Below, one piece after another: positions 9,210 to 19,029 of a stretch of 64,000 bases of DNA. The number at the start of each line of letters is the position of its first letter. The stretch's first letter is position 1. Both the position numbers and the translations under genes were made by a program. The notes below the pieces were generated by a model. That model had not been told where the DNA came from. It saw nothing but the letters and a program-made list of their open reading frames with translations, and ran no database searches. Origin of the DNA: Pirellulales bacterium (GTDB lineage Bacteria; Planctomycetota; Planctomycetia; Pirellulales; Thermoguttaceae); contig JADLEL010000051.1 of the NCBI GenBank assembly GCA_020846145.1, forward strand, positions 21,578 through 85,577. Reading direction: 5' to 3'.

Positions 9210-9659
9210 TCAAATGAGAAGCGATGCGATGAGCGCGCGGACTTCCCTTCCGGAATCGGCCGTGGGAAAGTGACAAGCATCGCGGAGGGGGAAGAAACTT
9301 CGTCCGAAGATCGGCGGCTGCCCGGCGAATTCAATGGCGTCGGGCGCGGCGAAATAGACATTCTCGCAATCGGCGTCGGCCGCAACCACATGCCGATCCA
9401 TGACTGCGCCGCGGCAAAGGCACGTGCCGCTTTCCTGCCGCGAGTCGGATTTGCCGGGACCGTTTGTATCGTCGCCGGGAGCCGAACGCGAGCAACAACC
9501 GCAGCCGGAATGCTTGCGAAGCGCTGAAGTTCCACGACCTGCCGCCGCCGCTTCCGACATGCAGAGGTACGGACAGATCAGCATCGTGGCCGCAACTAAA
9601 TGAACGGTAGCCACTCGGAGCGACACGGGAATGTCTCGCGGAAATTGGGGTGCTTGCAC
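9210..9659 (-). CDS. Hypothetical secreted Cys-rich protein upstream of the CusB-like gene
   Basis: 149 aa, hydrophobic N-terminus, SGCGCCSRS and CLCRGAV; same strand and close to the efflux genes. Confidence 0.55.
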   Translation of the reverse strand: MQAPQFPRDIPVSLRVATVHLVAATMLICPYLCMSEAAAAGRGTSALRKHSGCGCCSRSAPGDDTNGPGKSDSRQESGTCLCRGAVMDRHVVAADADCENVYFAAPDAIEFAGQPPIFGRSFFPLRDACHFPTADSGREVRALIASLLI

Positions 9660-9762
9660 GACGGAAAAACAGCGCCTACGAACGATTATAGCATCTCAGG
9701 GTATGCTCGGCAAGCATGGAACGATTCCGCACCGCATTGCCGACTGGCGATGAGCGCGCTTT

Positions 9763-11367
9763 TCACCATTTTTCCTCGTATTTCGTCCAGAGCAGATCGC
9801 CCAGGTTCCAGTAAGCTTGCGTGGCCTCGATGCAGGCCTCGCGGGTTTTTTGGGTCAGGAATTCGCGGGCTTTTTGCGGATCTTGCGCATGAAGCTCGCG
9901 GGCGCGGGCTTCGATTTCCTTTTGGCCGGCAAGCAGCTTTTCTTGCATGGGATTGCGGATTCCCGCCACGTCGTTGCGCATGTCGCCCCAGCGGTGCGCG
10001 GCCAGCTTGGCGACGCGGTTGAAGGCCCAAAAGGCCGCCCGGCGGCTGAAGCCCGTCGCGCGAGCGTCGGTTTCGAAGTCGTCGGGTAGATCGGTGATGC
10101 CGGCGTAGAGGGGCACGTAAGTGGTAGTCGCGGGGTTGGCGTAGCCCAGCCAGACCACGCCGCCCACCGCATCGGGAAGGGAGGCCCGCACTTGGATCAC
10201 GGTCGCGTAAGAGCAAAAACCCTTGGCGATGGTCCGTTCGCCGCGCGGTCCCCAACCGCCGTTGATTTTGAAGAGCTTCATCATGTCGAAGGGCATGAAG
10301 GGATTGGCCAGCGGGCTTTTGATCGTTTTTCCGGCGTCATCGACCACCGTGAGATTCTTGGTCATGTCGAATTCGGTGTCTTCGAAGGTGTCGCGGAAGA
10401 GTTCCATGACTTTTTCCGGCGTAACGGGGTTTTCCGGCTTCACGGAAAAAGGCAGCACGTTGCTGTTGGGCTGCAAGTGCAGCGCGGGGGCCAGCAGATC
10501 GAGCACCCGCCACTCCCGCCGCGTCATGCAGAAATCGGTGCGGCTTTCGGGATGATAGGCTTCGTAGAATCGGAAGGGCCGGCCGCTCTTGGGATTCCAG
10601 TATCCCTTTTCTTCGGCGAGTTTCGTCACGTTGGCGGAGGCCATGAAGAAGTCGGGCTTGGAGAGGTCGATTTCGCCGATCCGCGAACCGTTGGCGAAGA
10701 TCGAGACGTGATCGTCGGGCACGCGCTGCGCGGCCCAGGCGCCGCCCACGGCGTCTTTTCCCGGTCCCACGATTTCCATGAGCCACACTTCTTGCGGATC
10801 GGCGATGGTGAGCGCCTCGCCCATGTCGGCCCAGCCGTATTGCTCGATGAGTTGGCCGGCGATTTGGATCGCCTCGCGCGCGGTCTTCGCCCGTTCGAGC
10901 AAAAGCCGCGTCAAGGTTTCGCAGTAGATCAGGCCCTTTTCGCTCGTCATTTCCTTGCGGCCGACGAACGTCGATTCGCCGATGGCCAATTGCCGTTCGT
11001 TCATGCAAGCGTAAGCGGGGGCGATATAGCCGTAGGTCTCGGCCGTTTGGGGAATTTTTCCGCCGGCCGGCCCCCACGCGAACTGCGGCATCGGCCCGGT
11101 CGCATCTTCGCGGCGTTTGGGTAAAAACCGCTCCGCGCCGGGTTCGTGCTTCATCCCTGGAACCACTTCAATTCGTGTGCTGTAGCGCGTGCCGTCGCAG
11201 GTATGCGAGGTCATCACCGAGCCGTCGGACGAGGCCTTGCGGCCGACCATGATCGAGGTGCAGGAATCGGCGGGCTGCGCGGAGAACAGAAAAATAACGA
11301 TACAGGCGGCGCGAATCGGGGATTTCGGCATGTCTGGATTCCTCGGCGGCGTGAATTGTTGGTTCAA
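9763..11367 (-). CDS. Peptidase family C69 (dipeptidase)-like secreted protein
   Basis: Signal peptide then CTSIMVGRKASSDGSVMTSHTCDG, typical of C69/PepD-like Ntn-hydrolases. Confidence 0.8.
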   Translation of the reverse strand: MNQQFTPPRNPDMPKSPIRAACIVIFLFSAQPADSCTSIMVGRKASSDGSVMTSHTCDGTRYSTRIEVVPGMKHEPGAERFLPKRREDATGPMPQFAWGPAGGKIPQTAETYGYIAPAYACMNERQLAIGESTFVGRKEMTSEKGLIYCETLTRLLLERAKTAREAIQIAGQLIEQYGWADMGEALTIADPQEVWLMEIVGPGKDAVGGAWAAQRVPDDHVSIFANGSRIGEIDLSKPDFFMASANVTKLAEEKGYWNPKSGRPFRFYEAYHPESRTDFCMTRREWRVLDLLAPALHLQPNSNVLPFSVKPENPVTPEKVMELFRDTFEDTEFDMTKNLTVVDDAGKTIKSPLANPFMPFDMMKLFKINGGWGPRGERTIAKGFCSYATVIQVRASLPDAVGGVVWLGYANPATTTYVPLYAGITDLPDDFETDARATGFSRRAAFWAFNRVAKLAAHRWGDMRNDVAGIRNPMQEKLLAGQKEIEARARELHAQDPQKAREFLTQKTREACIEATQAYWNLGDLLWTKYEEKW

Positions 11368-11514
11368 TGGAAAAAGAGCGTTCTCGGACCGGTTCCTTCG
11401 CAGGTTCCATTATAATCGAAGAAATGCCGGAATTAAAGCGAAATCCGCGCTTTGAATTTCGCCAGGGGGACACGCTCGATCGCGTGATTAGAGTGCAATT
11501 TCGTTCAGTTACGC

Positions 11515-11640
11515 CATTTAGCCCCCGGTGAATACACCGGGGGCGAGTTGCGGGAAAGATTCGGGATGCATGAGTTTTGGGAAATTCAGGGGTTTGTTTG
11601 CGGCACCATGCCCCCCGTGTATTCACGGGGGGCTAAATCG
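11515..11640. repeat. Composite palindromic repeat (tttagcccccggtgaatacaccgggggc ... gccccccgtgtattcacggggggctaaa)
   Basis: Two facing palindromes around about 60 nt; second copy at 49143-49315. Confidence 0.85.
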
Positions 11641-11793
11641 TGCTGAATGACTCGTGAAAGCTCCTCTCGTCCCCTGACTGGCGAGACGGTCGGCGGTGGA
11701 TTATAATCGTTGCATCGGATGCTGGGGAGCGAGGGTAGTTCAAGCCCCCTCAATTTGACGAAACCGGCGACTTTTATTCAAGGAACCCTGCAC

Positions 11794-14700
11794 ATGTCTT
11801 GCAAACCCACTCGACGCGAATTCATTCAACTGACGGGCGCGGCCTCGGTCCTCTTGGCGGCGGGCAGCAACATGGAGGCGATGGCCGGCCCCTTCGAGCC
11901 GAAAGACATCGCCGATCATTTCGTGCCCGTCGATAAAAAGCTCAAGCCCGAGTGGATCAAAAAAATGTTCGAGAAAGGGGAGCGGACATGGTATTCCGGC
12001 AGCGACCTCTCGACGATCGGCATGCCCATCTGCGGGATCACCACCGGCCAACTCTATTTGACCGGCGACGGGCGACTGGCGCACTGGGATATTTTCAACA
12101 TGACGCGCGGGGCCAATCGGGCCTACGAAGCGGGCCGCCGGATGACTTTCCCCGTGAAGCAGGGATTTGCCGTGCAGGTCGAAGCGGGCGGAAAAGCCGC
12201 GATACGGACGCTCGATGCCGAGGGATTTCCGGGAGTCCGTTTTTGCGGCGAGTATCCGCTGGGCTTCGTCGAGTACAAAGACGAGTCGCTGCCGGTTTCC
12301 ATCGCTCTGGAGGCCTTTTCGCCGTTTATCCCCTTGAACGCCGCCGACTCGGCGCTGCCGATGACGGTCCTGCAATTCACCGTGAAGAACACGTCTTCGG
12401 CGCCGCTGGAAGTCGGGCTGGCCGGCTGGCTGCAGAACGCCGTGAGTTCGATCAACGGCGACGTGATGCTCGGCAAGCGCGTCAACCGCGCCGTGCGGAA
12501 GGACGGTCTGAGCCTGATCGAAAGCATCGCCGTCGCCAGCGCGCCGCCGAAGAGCACGCGCGAGCCGATCGTGCTGGCCGATTTCGAGGGGGACGATTAC
12601 GGCAAGTGGACGGTTCAAGGAAATGCCTTTGGCGACAAGCCCGCCCGGGGAACGCTCCCCGGCCAGCAGCCCGTCACCGGTTTTCAAGGCCGGGGATTGG
12701 CGAACTCGTATCTCGACGGGGACGGTTCGCGAGGCAAGTTGACCTCGCCGAAGTTCAAGATCGAGCGGCCATTCATCAATTTTCTGATTGGCGGCGGGAA
12801 TCGCAAGGGGACGCGCATCAACCTTCTGGTTGGCGGCAACGTGGTCCGCACGAAGACCGGCCGCGACGATGAGCGGCTGCTTTGGACGAGTTGGAACGTC
12901 CGCGATTACGAAGGACAAGAAGCGCAGATCGAGATCCTCGATCGGCAAGCGGGCAGTTGGGGGCACATCAACGTCGATCAGATCGAGATGGCCGACGTGC
13001 CGCGGAGCAGCGCGTCCGGCGCGCCGGAAAAACTGCCCGATTTCGGCTCGATGGCCCTCGCCATGCTTGGCCGGGGAGAAGAAATCATTCTGCGGCCCTC
13101 GCTGCCCGAGGAAAAAATAGCCGAGTCGCTGCTGGATGCCCCTCCCGCCCGCATCCCGGCGGAGGCCGAATCCTCGATCGAAAAATTGTTGATCGGCGGC
13201 CTGGGCAAGCGGATCAAACTCGCGGCCGGCCAGGAGGAGAAAGTAACGTTCTTCGTGACGTGGCATTTCCCCAATCGGGAGCAGCACGGCAACTTCTATA
13301 CAAACCGATTCTCCAGCGCGGCGGCGGTCGCCGAGTATGCGGCCAAGAATTTGGACCGGCTGCAAGGTGAAACGCATCTCTGGCACAAGACCTGGTACGA
13401 TTCCACGCTGCCCTACTGGCTGTTGGACCGGTTGTTCTCCACGACCTCGATTTTGGCCACCGGCACTTGCCAGTGGTGGGCCAACGGGCGGTTCTGGGCC
13501 TGGGAAGGCGTGGCCTGCTGCGCCGGCACCTGCGGCCACGTCTGGAACTACGAGCACGCCATGGCCCGGCTGTTCCCCGAGTTGGAACGCTCGGTCCGCG
13601 AAATGCAGGATTACGATCCCAAGGCGGGATTCGTGGAAGCGACGGGCGAGATTCACTTCCGCGGCGAGAGCGCTAGGCTTTGGGCGGGCGATTCCCAGCC
13701 CGGCTACGTGCTGAAAGCCTACCGCGAACACCAGATGTCGTCCGACAGCGAGTTCCTTAAAAAGCTCTGGCAGCGGATTCGCAAATCGATGGAGTTCATG
13801 ATCCTCCAGGACGGCGACGGCGACGGGCTAGTCGAGGGACAGCAGCACAATACTTACGACATCAACTTCTTCGGCCCCAACACGATGGTCGGTTCGCTCT
13901 ATCTGGCCGCGCTCCGTGCGGCGGCGGCGATGGCCCGCGAGGTGGGCGACCTTCCCTTCGCCGAGCAATGCGAAAAGATATATCAAAGCGGCCGGGAAAA
14001 AACCGTCGCGGAGCTTTTCAACGGCGAGTATTTCATCCAGAAGGTCGATTTGGGCAAGTATCCCATGCATCAGTACGGCGAGGGATGCCTAGCCGATCAG
14101 CTCTTCGGCGAAGGTTGGGCGCGCCAAGTCGGATTCGAGCACATTTATCCCGCCGATAAAGTCCGCTCGGCGCTGAAGGCGATTTGGATTTATAACTGGG
14201 CGCCGGACGTCGCGCCGCAGAACAAGGCCCATCCGCCGCAGCGCTGGTTCGCCCGGCCCGGCGAAGCGGGGCTGTTCACCTGCACTTGGCCGAAGAGCAA
14301 ACACCTCGGACCCAAGAGCGTGTTGTACCGCGACGAGGTGTGGACCGGCATCGAATACCAGGTGGCGGGGAATATGGCCTGGGAAGGAATGCTGACCGAG
14401 GCGCTGGCGATCTGCCGCGCCGTACACGAACGCTATCATCCTTCCAAATACAATCCCTGGAACGAAATCGAATGCGGCGACCATTACTCCCGGGCGATGG
14501 CCAGCTACGGCGTGTTCCTCGCGTTGAGCGGCTACGAGTATTTCGGTCCCAAGCGGCAACTGGGTTTCGCCCCGAAGATTACGCCCGAGGATTTCCGTGG
14601 AGCATTTACGACGGCGGAAGGCTGGGGCACTTTCGCCCAAAAGCGCGCCGGCGGCGTGCAAACCGAGCGGATCGAGGTCCGCTGGGGCAAATTGCCGCTC

Positions 14701-14874
14701 AAGACGCTGCGATTCGAGTTGCCCGAAGGGCTGGAATTGCAAAAGGCGACCGTGGCCGCGGCCGGCAAACCGCTTACCGCCCAGGCCCGCGCGGAAGGCC
14801 GCAGTGTGCAGATTACGCTTGCCGATCCGGTGGTGTTAAGCAAGGGCGAAGTGTTGACCGTGGAATTGCGTTGA
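11794..14874 (+). CDS. GH116 family glycosyl hydrolase (glucosylceramidase-like) with inserted beta-sandwich-like domain
   Basis: Tat-like N-terminus TRREFIQLTGAASVLLAAG; EGQQHNTYDINFFGPNTMVGSLYLAALRAAAAMA; YRDEVWTGIEYQVAGNMAWEGM. Confidence 0.85.
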   Translation: MSCKPTRREFIQLTGAASVLLAAGSNMEAMAGPFEPKDIADHFVPVDKKLKPEWIKKMFEKGERTWYSGSDLSTIGMPICGITTGQLYLTGDGRLAHWDIFNMTRGANRAYEAGRRMTFPVKQGFAVQVEAGGKAAIRTLDAEGFPGVRFCGEYPLGFVEYKDESLPVSIALEAFSPFIPLNAADSALPMTVLQFTVKNTSSAPLEVGLAGWLQNAVSSINGDVMLGKRVNRAVRKDGLSLIESIAVASAPPKSTREPIVLADFEGDDYGKWTVQGNAFGDKPARGTLPGQQPVTGFQGRGLANSYLDGDGSRGKLTSPKFKIERPFINFLIGGGNRKGTRINLLVGGNVVRTKTGRDDERLLWTSWNVRDYEGQEAQIEILDRQAGSWGHINVDQIEMADVPRSSASGAPEKLPDFGSMALAMLGRGEEIILRPSLPEEKIAESLLDAPPARIPAEAESSIEKLLIGGLGKRIKLAAGQEEKVTFFVTWHFPNREQHGNFYTNRFSSAAAVAEYAAKNLDRLQGETHLWHKTWYDSTLPYWLLDRLFSTTSILATGTCQWWANGRFWAWEGVACCAGTCGHVWNYEHAMARLFPELERSVREMQDYDPKAGFVEATGEIHFRGESARLWAGDSQPGYVLKAYREHQMSSDSEFLKKLWQRIRKSMEFMILQDGDGDGLVEGQQHNTYDINFFGPNTMVGSLYLAALRAAAAMAREVGDLPFAEQCEKIYQSGREKTVAELFNGEYFIQKVDLGKYPMHQYGEGCLADQLFGEGWARQVGFEHIYPADKVRSALKAIWIYNWAPDVAPQNKAHPPQRWFARPGEAGLFTCTWPKSKHLGPKSVLYRDEVWTGIEYQVAGNMAWEGMLTEALAICRAVHERYHPSKYNPWNEIECGDHYSRAMASYGVFLALSGYEYFGPKRQLGFAPKITPEDFRGAFTTAEGWGTFAQKRAGGVQTERIEVRWGKLPLKTLRFELPEGLELQKATVAAAGKPLTAQARAEGRSVQITLADPVVLSKGEVLTVELR

Positions 14875-15222
14875 TTCGCGGTTTGATAGCGCCGCGGAGT
14901 TGCAGAATGAAACGCGCTGAATTGCCCGTTGTTGGACAAGCTGGCAAGAAACACGGTGAATACGAGTAGCGCGAAAGGCGAATTGCGCAAGCTTCATGAA
15001 CGTGCAACAGATGGGCTGATGGGCATCCGGCGTTCGTTAGCGCCAATGAACCACCGGCCTCGCGAGACAATCTAATAGAATCACTCGGAAAATGTACGTC
15101 TTGGCCGATTCCTCCTGTGCCTGCGGCACCCCGATAGCAGAGCTATCGCGGCCACCCGCCGATTCCCCGCATCCTGTGCAACGAGGAGTTGGAGTGGTGC
15201 CAGTCCCGTGAGATAACCGGCA

Positions 15223-15708
15223 ATGACCGACACTTTTACGAAAGAAAAACGCCGCGCGATCATGCAAGCGGTCCGCCGTAAGCGGACATGGCCGGAGGAT
15301 GTTCTGGCCGCCCGTTTCCGTAAACACGGCTTGCGGTTTCGCCGCAACGTGGCCGACTTACCGGGCAAGCCGGACATCTTTTTTTCCGACGCCCGCGTGG
15401 CAGTCTTCGTACACGGTTGCTTTTGGCACGGACACACACGCTGTGAAAAAGGCCGAAAGCGTCCGAAAACCAACACGACCTATTGGAAAGCGAAGATTCA
15501 ACGAAATCAGCGACGCGACCGCCGAGCCGCCAGACAACTGCGGGCACTCGGTATCAGCGTCTTTACGGTTTGGGAGTGCGAACTATCGGCGACCGGTCTG
15601 CCGAAGCGGCTCCTTACCCGTCTATATTCCTCGAATACGAAAGCAATCTACAATGCCTCTCATTCCGAATGCCAAACTCAAGTTCAAGGTCGCCCCACAT
15701 ATTGTTGA
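15223..15708 (+). CDS. vsr: Very short patch repair endonuclease (Vsr-like)
   Basis: KEKRRAIMQAVRRKRTWPEDVLAARFRKHGLRFRRNVADLPGKPDIFFSDARVAVFVHGCFWHGH. Confidence 0.9.
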   Translation: MTDTFTKEKRRAIMQAVRRKRTWPEDVLAARFRKHGLRFRRNVADLPGKPDIFFSDARVAVFVHGCFWHGHTRCEKGRKRPKTNTTYWKAKIQRNQRRDRRAARQLRALGISVFTVWECELSATGLPKRLLTRLYSSNTKAIYNASHSECQTQVQGRPTYC

Positions 15709-17746
15709 GGACTTGGGGCTTAATCTGTATACGACTCTTCCGAGAGTGTTGGTAGAGTTCGTCGCTAATGCATACGACGCAGACTCATCGTTTGTGAACA
15801 TCAAACTAGACCATGAACGCATCAAAAAGGCCCGTGAGGTCGTAAAGAAGCAATATGAACTTGACAAGGCCAACCATCAGAGTGAAGGGGGGGCTGTTGC
15901 ACCGCTTGAAACCCGTACGCTTCCGGGCGACCTGCAAATCGTTATCGAAGACGGCGGGTTCGGTATGTCGCGAGACGACCTCAACGAAAAATTTCTGTTT
16001 GCGGGCCGTCGTCGCCGATCTGAGGAACCGGCCGCTAAGGGCCGTACCCCTAAAGGCCGCCCCATCATGGGACGAAAAGGTCTGGGGAAGCTAGCTGGCT
16101 TCGGTGTAGCGAAGCTGGTAGAGGTTGTCACTCGAAAGGCCGGCGAAAATCATGCTACAAAAGTGACGCTCGACTACAGCGAACTCGTTAAGAAACAAAG
16201 CGTACATGAGATTGAAGTGCCTGACGAAACGATAGTGAACGGAGCAGGCATCAAACCATCGGGTACAAGAATCGTCCTTTCAAGGCTGCTTTACGACCCG
16301 CTGAAAAGTCGTGCAAGGACTATTCAGGAAGAGATTGCGGATTACTTCGCACAGATTGATCCGGCCGATTTCGTGATTCGACTGAACGACAATCCGATAA
16401 GGCCCGCCACCAGGAACTTGGCGTTCGCTTGGCCCGAACCGGACAGCGTGCTGATCGAGCAGTTTATTGAGAAGTCTCTCCCCCGCGAGGGCGGCGGGGA
16501 GATCAAGTTCGCTTATCGAATTCGTTTTACTGCTCCCAACGAAGCTCTTGAGGCCGAACAACGTGGTGTTCGCGTTTATGCTCACAAACGGCTGGCCGCT
16601 TCCCCTTCGTTGCTTGGTGCTGACACGAACATGCACGGGTTCCGAATGACAGACTACATGGACGGGGTAGTTCATGCCGACTTCATCGACGAAGAAGAAG
16701 CAGATTACATTGCGACCGATCGCGGGTCGTTGCGGTGGGAGTCGCCGCTTCTTTCGGGAATGTTCGATTTTCTGAGCAATGAGATCAAAGAAGCGTGTAA
16801 ACAGTACCAGAAAAGGCGTGACGAGCAATCGCCGAATATCGTCAAGAAAGATGCGTTCACTGTTGCCGAGATTAGCAAGTATGATCTCTCGAAAAAGGAT
16901 CGCCGCATGGCACTTCGGTTTGCCGTCATACTGGAAAAGTCATGCAAGCGGGGAGTAGATGATCCGGTCTATCAGAGCACTCTTCCCCCGCTCGTCAAGG
17001 GAATTGGGCACGGCAATGTTCTCTCGGCAATTACCGTATTGGCCGATCAAAGGCACCCAAACCTCGACAACGTGGTTCGCGAAATGGTTCGCCTTACCAA
17101 GGATGAATTTGACCTATTCATTGGTGCCGTGAAAGGGAGGCTGAAAGGCGTTGAGGCTCTGAAAAAAATTGTGGAACATGTAGATTTTCGGGCAAAGAGA
17201 AATGAAAGGAGAATCCAAGAACTGTTTGAACGATGCCCTTGGATGGTCGATCCGACGTACACGCAGTTCTTAACCGCAGACGTTAGCCTTGGCACCGTTT
17301 TCAAGAGACTCGCCCAGGAACTCGGAATCGGGCAGTACGCAAGCAGTTCCAACAACGGAAAGGAACCAGATCTGGTATTTCTAATCGGAAACACCAGCCT
17401 TTGCAGGCTGGTCATCGTCGAACTTAAGGCATCCAATATCGAGTTGGAGTCAGACCACCTCGGTCAATTGGAATATTATATGCAACGTGCGGAAGAATGG
17501 CTGGAAGAACAAAACTGCCACGGGTTTCAAGTACATGGACACCTTATAGGCACTAAAGCATCTCCGAAGTCACGGGCGCAAGGGACTGTGATCCTGAGAC
17601 GGCGAATTAAGGAATCCGGTCCCGATACGCCCTGGAGGGTCCGGGACTACATGGACGTGCTACGCGACACGCAGGCTGCACATGAAGAGTTACTCGACAT
17701 CTATCACCGCATCGAGAAGGCAGCCGCAGAAGACGACGAGGATTAG
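15653..17746 (+). CDS. GHKL (HSP90/MutL-like) ATPase with C-terminal PD-(D/E)XK-like nuclease, restriction-system protein
   Basis: EFVANAYDADSS (N box), IEDGGFGMS (G1), GRKGLGKLAGFGVAKLVEV (G2); C-terminal EPDLVFLIGN...LVIVELKAS; the upstream extension of the ORF overlaps vsr, so Met at 15653 is preferred. Confidence 0.85.
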   Translation: MPLIPNAKLKFKVAPHIVEDLGLNLYTTLPRVLVEFVANAYDADSSFVNIKLDHERIKKAREVVKKQYELDKANHQSEGGAVAPLETRTLPGDLQIVIEDGGFGMSRDDLNEKFLFAGRRRRSEEPAAKGRTPKGRPIMGRKGLGKLAGFGVAKLVEVVTRKAGENHATKVTLDYSELVKKQSVHEIEVPDETIVNGAGIKPSGTRIVLSRLLYDPLKSRARTIQEEIADYFAQIDPADFVIRLNDNPIRPATRNLAFAWPEPDSVLIEQFIEKSLPREGGGEIKFAYRIRFTAPNEALEAEQRGVRVYAHKRLAASPSLLGADTNMHGFRMTDYMDGVVHADFIDEEEADYIATDRGSLRWESPLLSGMFDFLSNEIKEACKQYQKRRDEQSPNIVKKDAFTVAEISKYDLSKKDRRMALRFAVILEKSCKRGVDDPVYQSTLPPLVKGIGHGNVLSAITVLADQRHPNLDNVVREMVRLTKDEFDLFIGAVKGRLKGVEALKKIVEHVDFRAKRNERRIQELFERCPWMVDPTYTQFLTADVSLGTVFKRLAQELGIGQYASSSNNGKEPDLVFLIGNTSLCRLVIVELKASNIELESDHLGQLEYYMQRAEEWLEEQNCHGFQVHGHLIGTKASPKSRAQGTVILRRRIKESGPDTPWRVRDYMDVLRDTQAAHEELLDIYHRIEKAAAEDDED

Positions 17747-17747
17747 G

Positions 17748-18764
17748 TTACCATTGCAAGTGCCGCAACACTGCCGTAGCTATCGCTCGTCCTAGCCTGG
17801 GCGGCACGCTGTTTCCAATCTGCCGGGCAACTTGCGTAGGCAGCCCAGCAAACGTCCAGGAGTCGGGGATGCTGTGCAGGCGTGCGGCTTCGCGTAACGA
17901 GATCACTCGATGCTGTTCGGGGTGAATGTAACGACCTTTCGACGCATTCTGAAGTGCAGTCCGCAACGTGTTGCAGGGCGAGTCCCATTCCATTCGGCCC
18001 CATGCGTCCGTCACTTCGCATGAGACTTGCCACCAGGAGGGCGGGGCCAGACGGGGTGCTTTTCTCATCACGTCTCGCTTGTCACCGCCAGGGGGAATGA
18101 CACGCATCCGGGCCAGAGCGACCTTAGAGGGTTTTGGAGAATAATGATGGTTCTTGCCGTCAGGTTCGGTCGGCAATCCTTCCCATGCCTGCCGAACAGT
18201 ACGCACCCTTCGTCGTTGTTGCGGCTGAATAAAAATGCCCTCTCGGAATGCCACCGTGAAAGATCGCCGACGGTGTTGAGGAACACCGTAGTCGAAAGCG
18301 TCGAGAACGAACGCGGCAACTCCGTAATCGAGGCCCTTCAGCCGCCGCCCGAGAAGCCGCCATTCGTCTGACTCGAGGAAAGCGGAGACGTTTTCGATGA
18401 CTATGACCTTTGGCCGCATTGACTTCGCCCATCGGGCAACCTCAAGGCATAGAGAATTCCTCGGATCGTCGCTTCGACGAGCCCCAAGAGTCGAAAAACC
18501 TTGGCATGGAGGCCCGGAAATCAGAATATCACAACGCCCTGTCGGTTGCATCCGCAAAACGTCGCTTACTTCTATCTCCGGCCCCACGTTACGAACGTAA
18601 GTCTCGGCAGCCACGGAGTCGATTTCAACGGCATGAATTATCCGGCAGCCGGCAGCACGGAAAGCCTGACTAAACAACCCGGCCCCGGCGAATAAGTCGA
18701 CGACCGTTGGACGGGTATCAATCACTTTCCTGTCTCCCTGTTTGCAGTAAGTGAATATCGACAA
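17748..18764 (-). CDS. DNA (cytosine-5-)-methyltransferase
   Basis: DLFAGAGLFSQAF, ISGPPCQGFSTLGARRSDDPRN, ENVSAFL, QHRRRSF, QIGNSVPPRLGRAIA. Confidence 0.95.
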   Translation of the reverse strand: MSIFTYCKQGDRKVIDTRPTVVDLFAGAGLFSQAFRAAGCRIIHAVEIDSVAAETYVRNVGPEIEVSDVLRMQPTGRCDILISGPPCQGFSTLGARRSDDPRNSLCLEVARWAKSMRPKVIVIENVSAFLESDEWRLLGRRLKGLDYGVAAFVLDAFDYGVPQHRRRSFTVAFREGIFIQPQQRRRVRTVRQAWEGLPTEPDGKNHHYSPKPSKVALARMRVIPPGGDKRDVMRKAPRLAPPSWWQVSCEVTDAWGRMEWDSPCNTLRTALQNASKGRYIHPEQHRVISLREAARLHSIPDSWTFAGLPTQVARQIGNSVPPRLGRAIATAVLRHLQW

Positions 18765-19029
18765 TCCGCTACTTGGCCGACACGATTTTTTCGATTTTTC
18801 GGATTGTGGCGGTTGTATAAGATGCGGCAGGGTAACACGTCCCTGAAAGAGCCTTCGGTGTCAAGGGGAATTCCGGTGCTTTTTATATATTTTTTAGCGG
18901 ATAAGCGGAAAGGGGCTTCGTGAACGGGATCGACGGGGTGTTTTCGGGTTCTGCTTTTCCTTCCAAACTGCTGGGCAAGCCAGCAGTGGCATCCAACGCG
19001 TCAACTGAGGGCGGTCGGGGCAGCAGGTT

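Noticed and set aside
11740-13731. 663-aa ORF on - strand opposite GH116
   Set aside because: Shadow ORF; the + strand shows a clear GH116 protein with a signal peptide.
15299-15652. N-terminal extension of the GHKL ATPase ORF
   Set aside because: Overlaps vsr in another frame and lacks motifs; the GHKL homology begins after Met at 15653.
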